Source of the DNA: an uncultured Paracoccaceae bacterium
GTDB lineage: Bacteria; Pseudomonadota; Alphaproteobacteria; Rhodobacterales; Rhodobacteraceae
Reading direction: 5' to 3'
Assembly: GCA_951812305.1 (NCBI GenBank)
Contig: CATOSB010000004.1
Location: 1,031,291 to 1,095,290, forward strand
Length of the DNA stretch: 64,000 bases
In this document: positions 63,448 through 64,000 of the stretch, piece after piece
Layout: every line of letters starts with the position of its first letter
Numbering within the stretch: the first letter of the stretch is position 1
Notes under the pieces: model-generated
Database searches by the model: none
Seen by the model: only the letters and a program-made list of their open reading frames with translations
Told to the model about the DNA's origin: nothing
Program-made: the position numbers and the translations under genes

Positions 63448-64000
63448 CTTACCACCCTTCAAAATTTCCGGATCTGATTTGACGTTTGTCTGATCTGTGT
63501 GATTCAAGGAGTCTCCACTGCTGATATTGGAGGCTGGTTTGTTGGGAAATGTTTGTTTTTCAGAGCTTTATTCGAAGGTTGAGGCGGATTTTCAGGACCG
63601 CTTGCTCGGGTATCACAAGTCGCGCCGGGAGGGATTGTGCATCATAGCAAGCGTGATTTTGAACACGCGCAGCGTCAATCTGATGGAAAATGCGGCTGCT
63701 CTGCCCCGCGATATCGGCTCTGTGGACCACCGCTATCAATACATTTCGCGGGTTCTGGCAATCCTCACATCGATACTGATGAGATCATGCAGGCCTATGT
63801 TGGTGAAATTTTCCGCCGCCAGTGTGAGGCCGGAGAAACGATTGTGGTGGCCCTTGATCAAAGCAAGCTCAACGAAGGGCATGAGGTTTTGATGTTATCG
63901 GTGCGGATGCGGGATCGGGCCCTCCCGGTCGCCTGGCGTGTACGCCAGACCAAAGGGCCGATTGGATGGCGCGTGCAACATGAGCTTTTGGAAGCAGTCC
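63448..64000 (+). mobile_element. IS4-family element, copy 4 (runs off the window)
   Basis: Starts with CTTACCACCCTTCAAAATT like the other copies, 39 bp after IS66 copy 6, and is cut by the window edge. Confidence 0.93.
63527..64000 (+). pseudogene. IS4-family transposase (copy 4), frameshifted
   Basis: It matches copy 1 up to YQYISRVL. There one G of a GGG run is missing (GTTCTGGCAATCC instead of GTTCTGGGCAATCC, near 63757), so the frame shifts and the catalytic part is lost. The sequence otherwise continues identical to the window edge. Confidence 0.85.

Noticed and set aside
1..64000. CRISPR array or cas genes
   Set aside because: All repeats found are IS copies, palindromes or the 11-bp units; no regularly spaced repeats with unique spacers and no Cas motifs.

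Overview
The window looks like a piece of chromosome or large plasmid from a marine alphaproteobacterium of the Rhodobacteraceae (Roseobacter group). The clues are ectoine-degradation genes, Hint-domain protein, tyrosine-recombinase and ABC-transporter types familiar from that group, moderately high GC, and AGGAG-type ribosome sites. The very heavy insertion-sequence (IS) load recalls IS-rich roseobacters such as Octadecabacter; the genus is only a guess.

About 40% of the window is IS DNA. I count six IS66-type copies (one truncated), four IS4-type, three IS630 copies of one kind (here IS630a), two of a second (IS630b) and one of a third (IS630c), and one each of IS982-like, IS1595, IS110 and ISAs1, plus one IS200 element and the relic of another. 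Most boundaries can be fixed to the base from terminal inverted repeats and target duplications. IS copies nest in each other and break at least five resident genes: a GntR regulator, eutC, a Hint-domain gene, the partner gene of a HicB-like protein, and a LuxR regulator.

Layout. (1) 1-10.6 kb: (hydroxy)ectoine catabolism. A broken GntR regulator, an M20 deacetylase and doeA/eutD lie on the minus strand; eutB, a broken eutC, a nitrilase-family amidohydrolase and a HisA-like protein lie on the plus strand. (2) 10.7-22.9 kb: IS graveyard. An IS982-like element carries an extra gene and a tandem IS66 pair. A Hint-domain gene is split by an IS1595 element that carries its own cargo (a methyltransferase/HNH relic and a HicB-like two-gene module). 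A decayed IS110 follows. (3) 22.9-31.8 kb: a livKHMGF-type transporter, an aldehyde dehydrogenase, a coniferyl-alcohol-dehydrogenase-like SDR and a flotillin-like protein, suggesting uptake and oxidation of lignin-derived aromatics. (4) 31.9-35.4 kb: two inverted IS630b copies around a dead tyrosine recombinase. (5) 35.6-44.3 kb, minus strand: a self-sufficient reductive dehalogenase fused to its own NAD(P)H/flavin/2Fe-2S reductase, then a LuxR regulator (split by ISAs1), a LigM/DesA-type O-demethylase and a TctC-type binding protein. This is the best candidate for an unusual system: removal of halogen and methyl groups from halogenated methoxy-aromatics. (6) 49-58.3 kb: a large PIG-L deacetylase, a sugar-type ABC transporter and an argininosuccinate-lyase-family enzyme, substrate unknown. 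(7) 58.7-64 kb: more IS elements.

A separate small-scale signal is an 11-bp-period repeat found in frame inside two unrelated genes (livF and the lyase gene).
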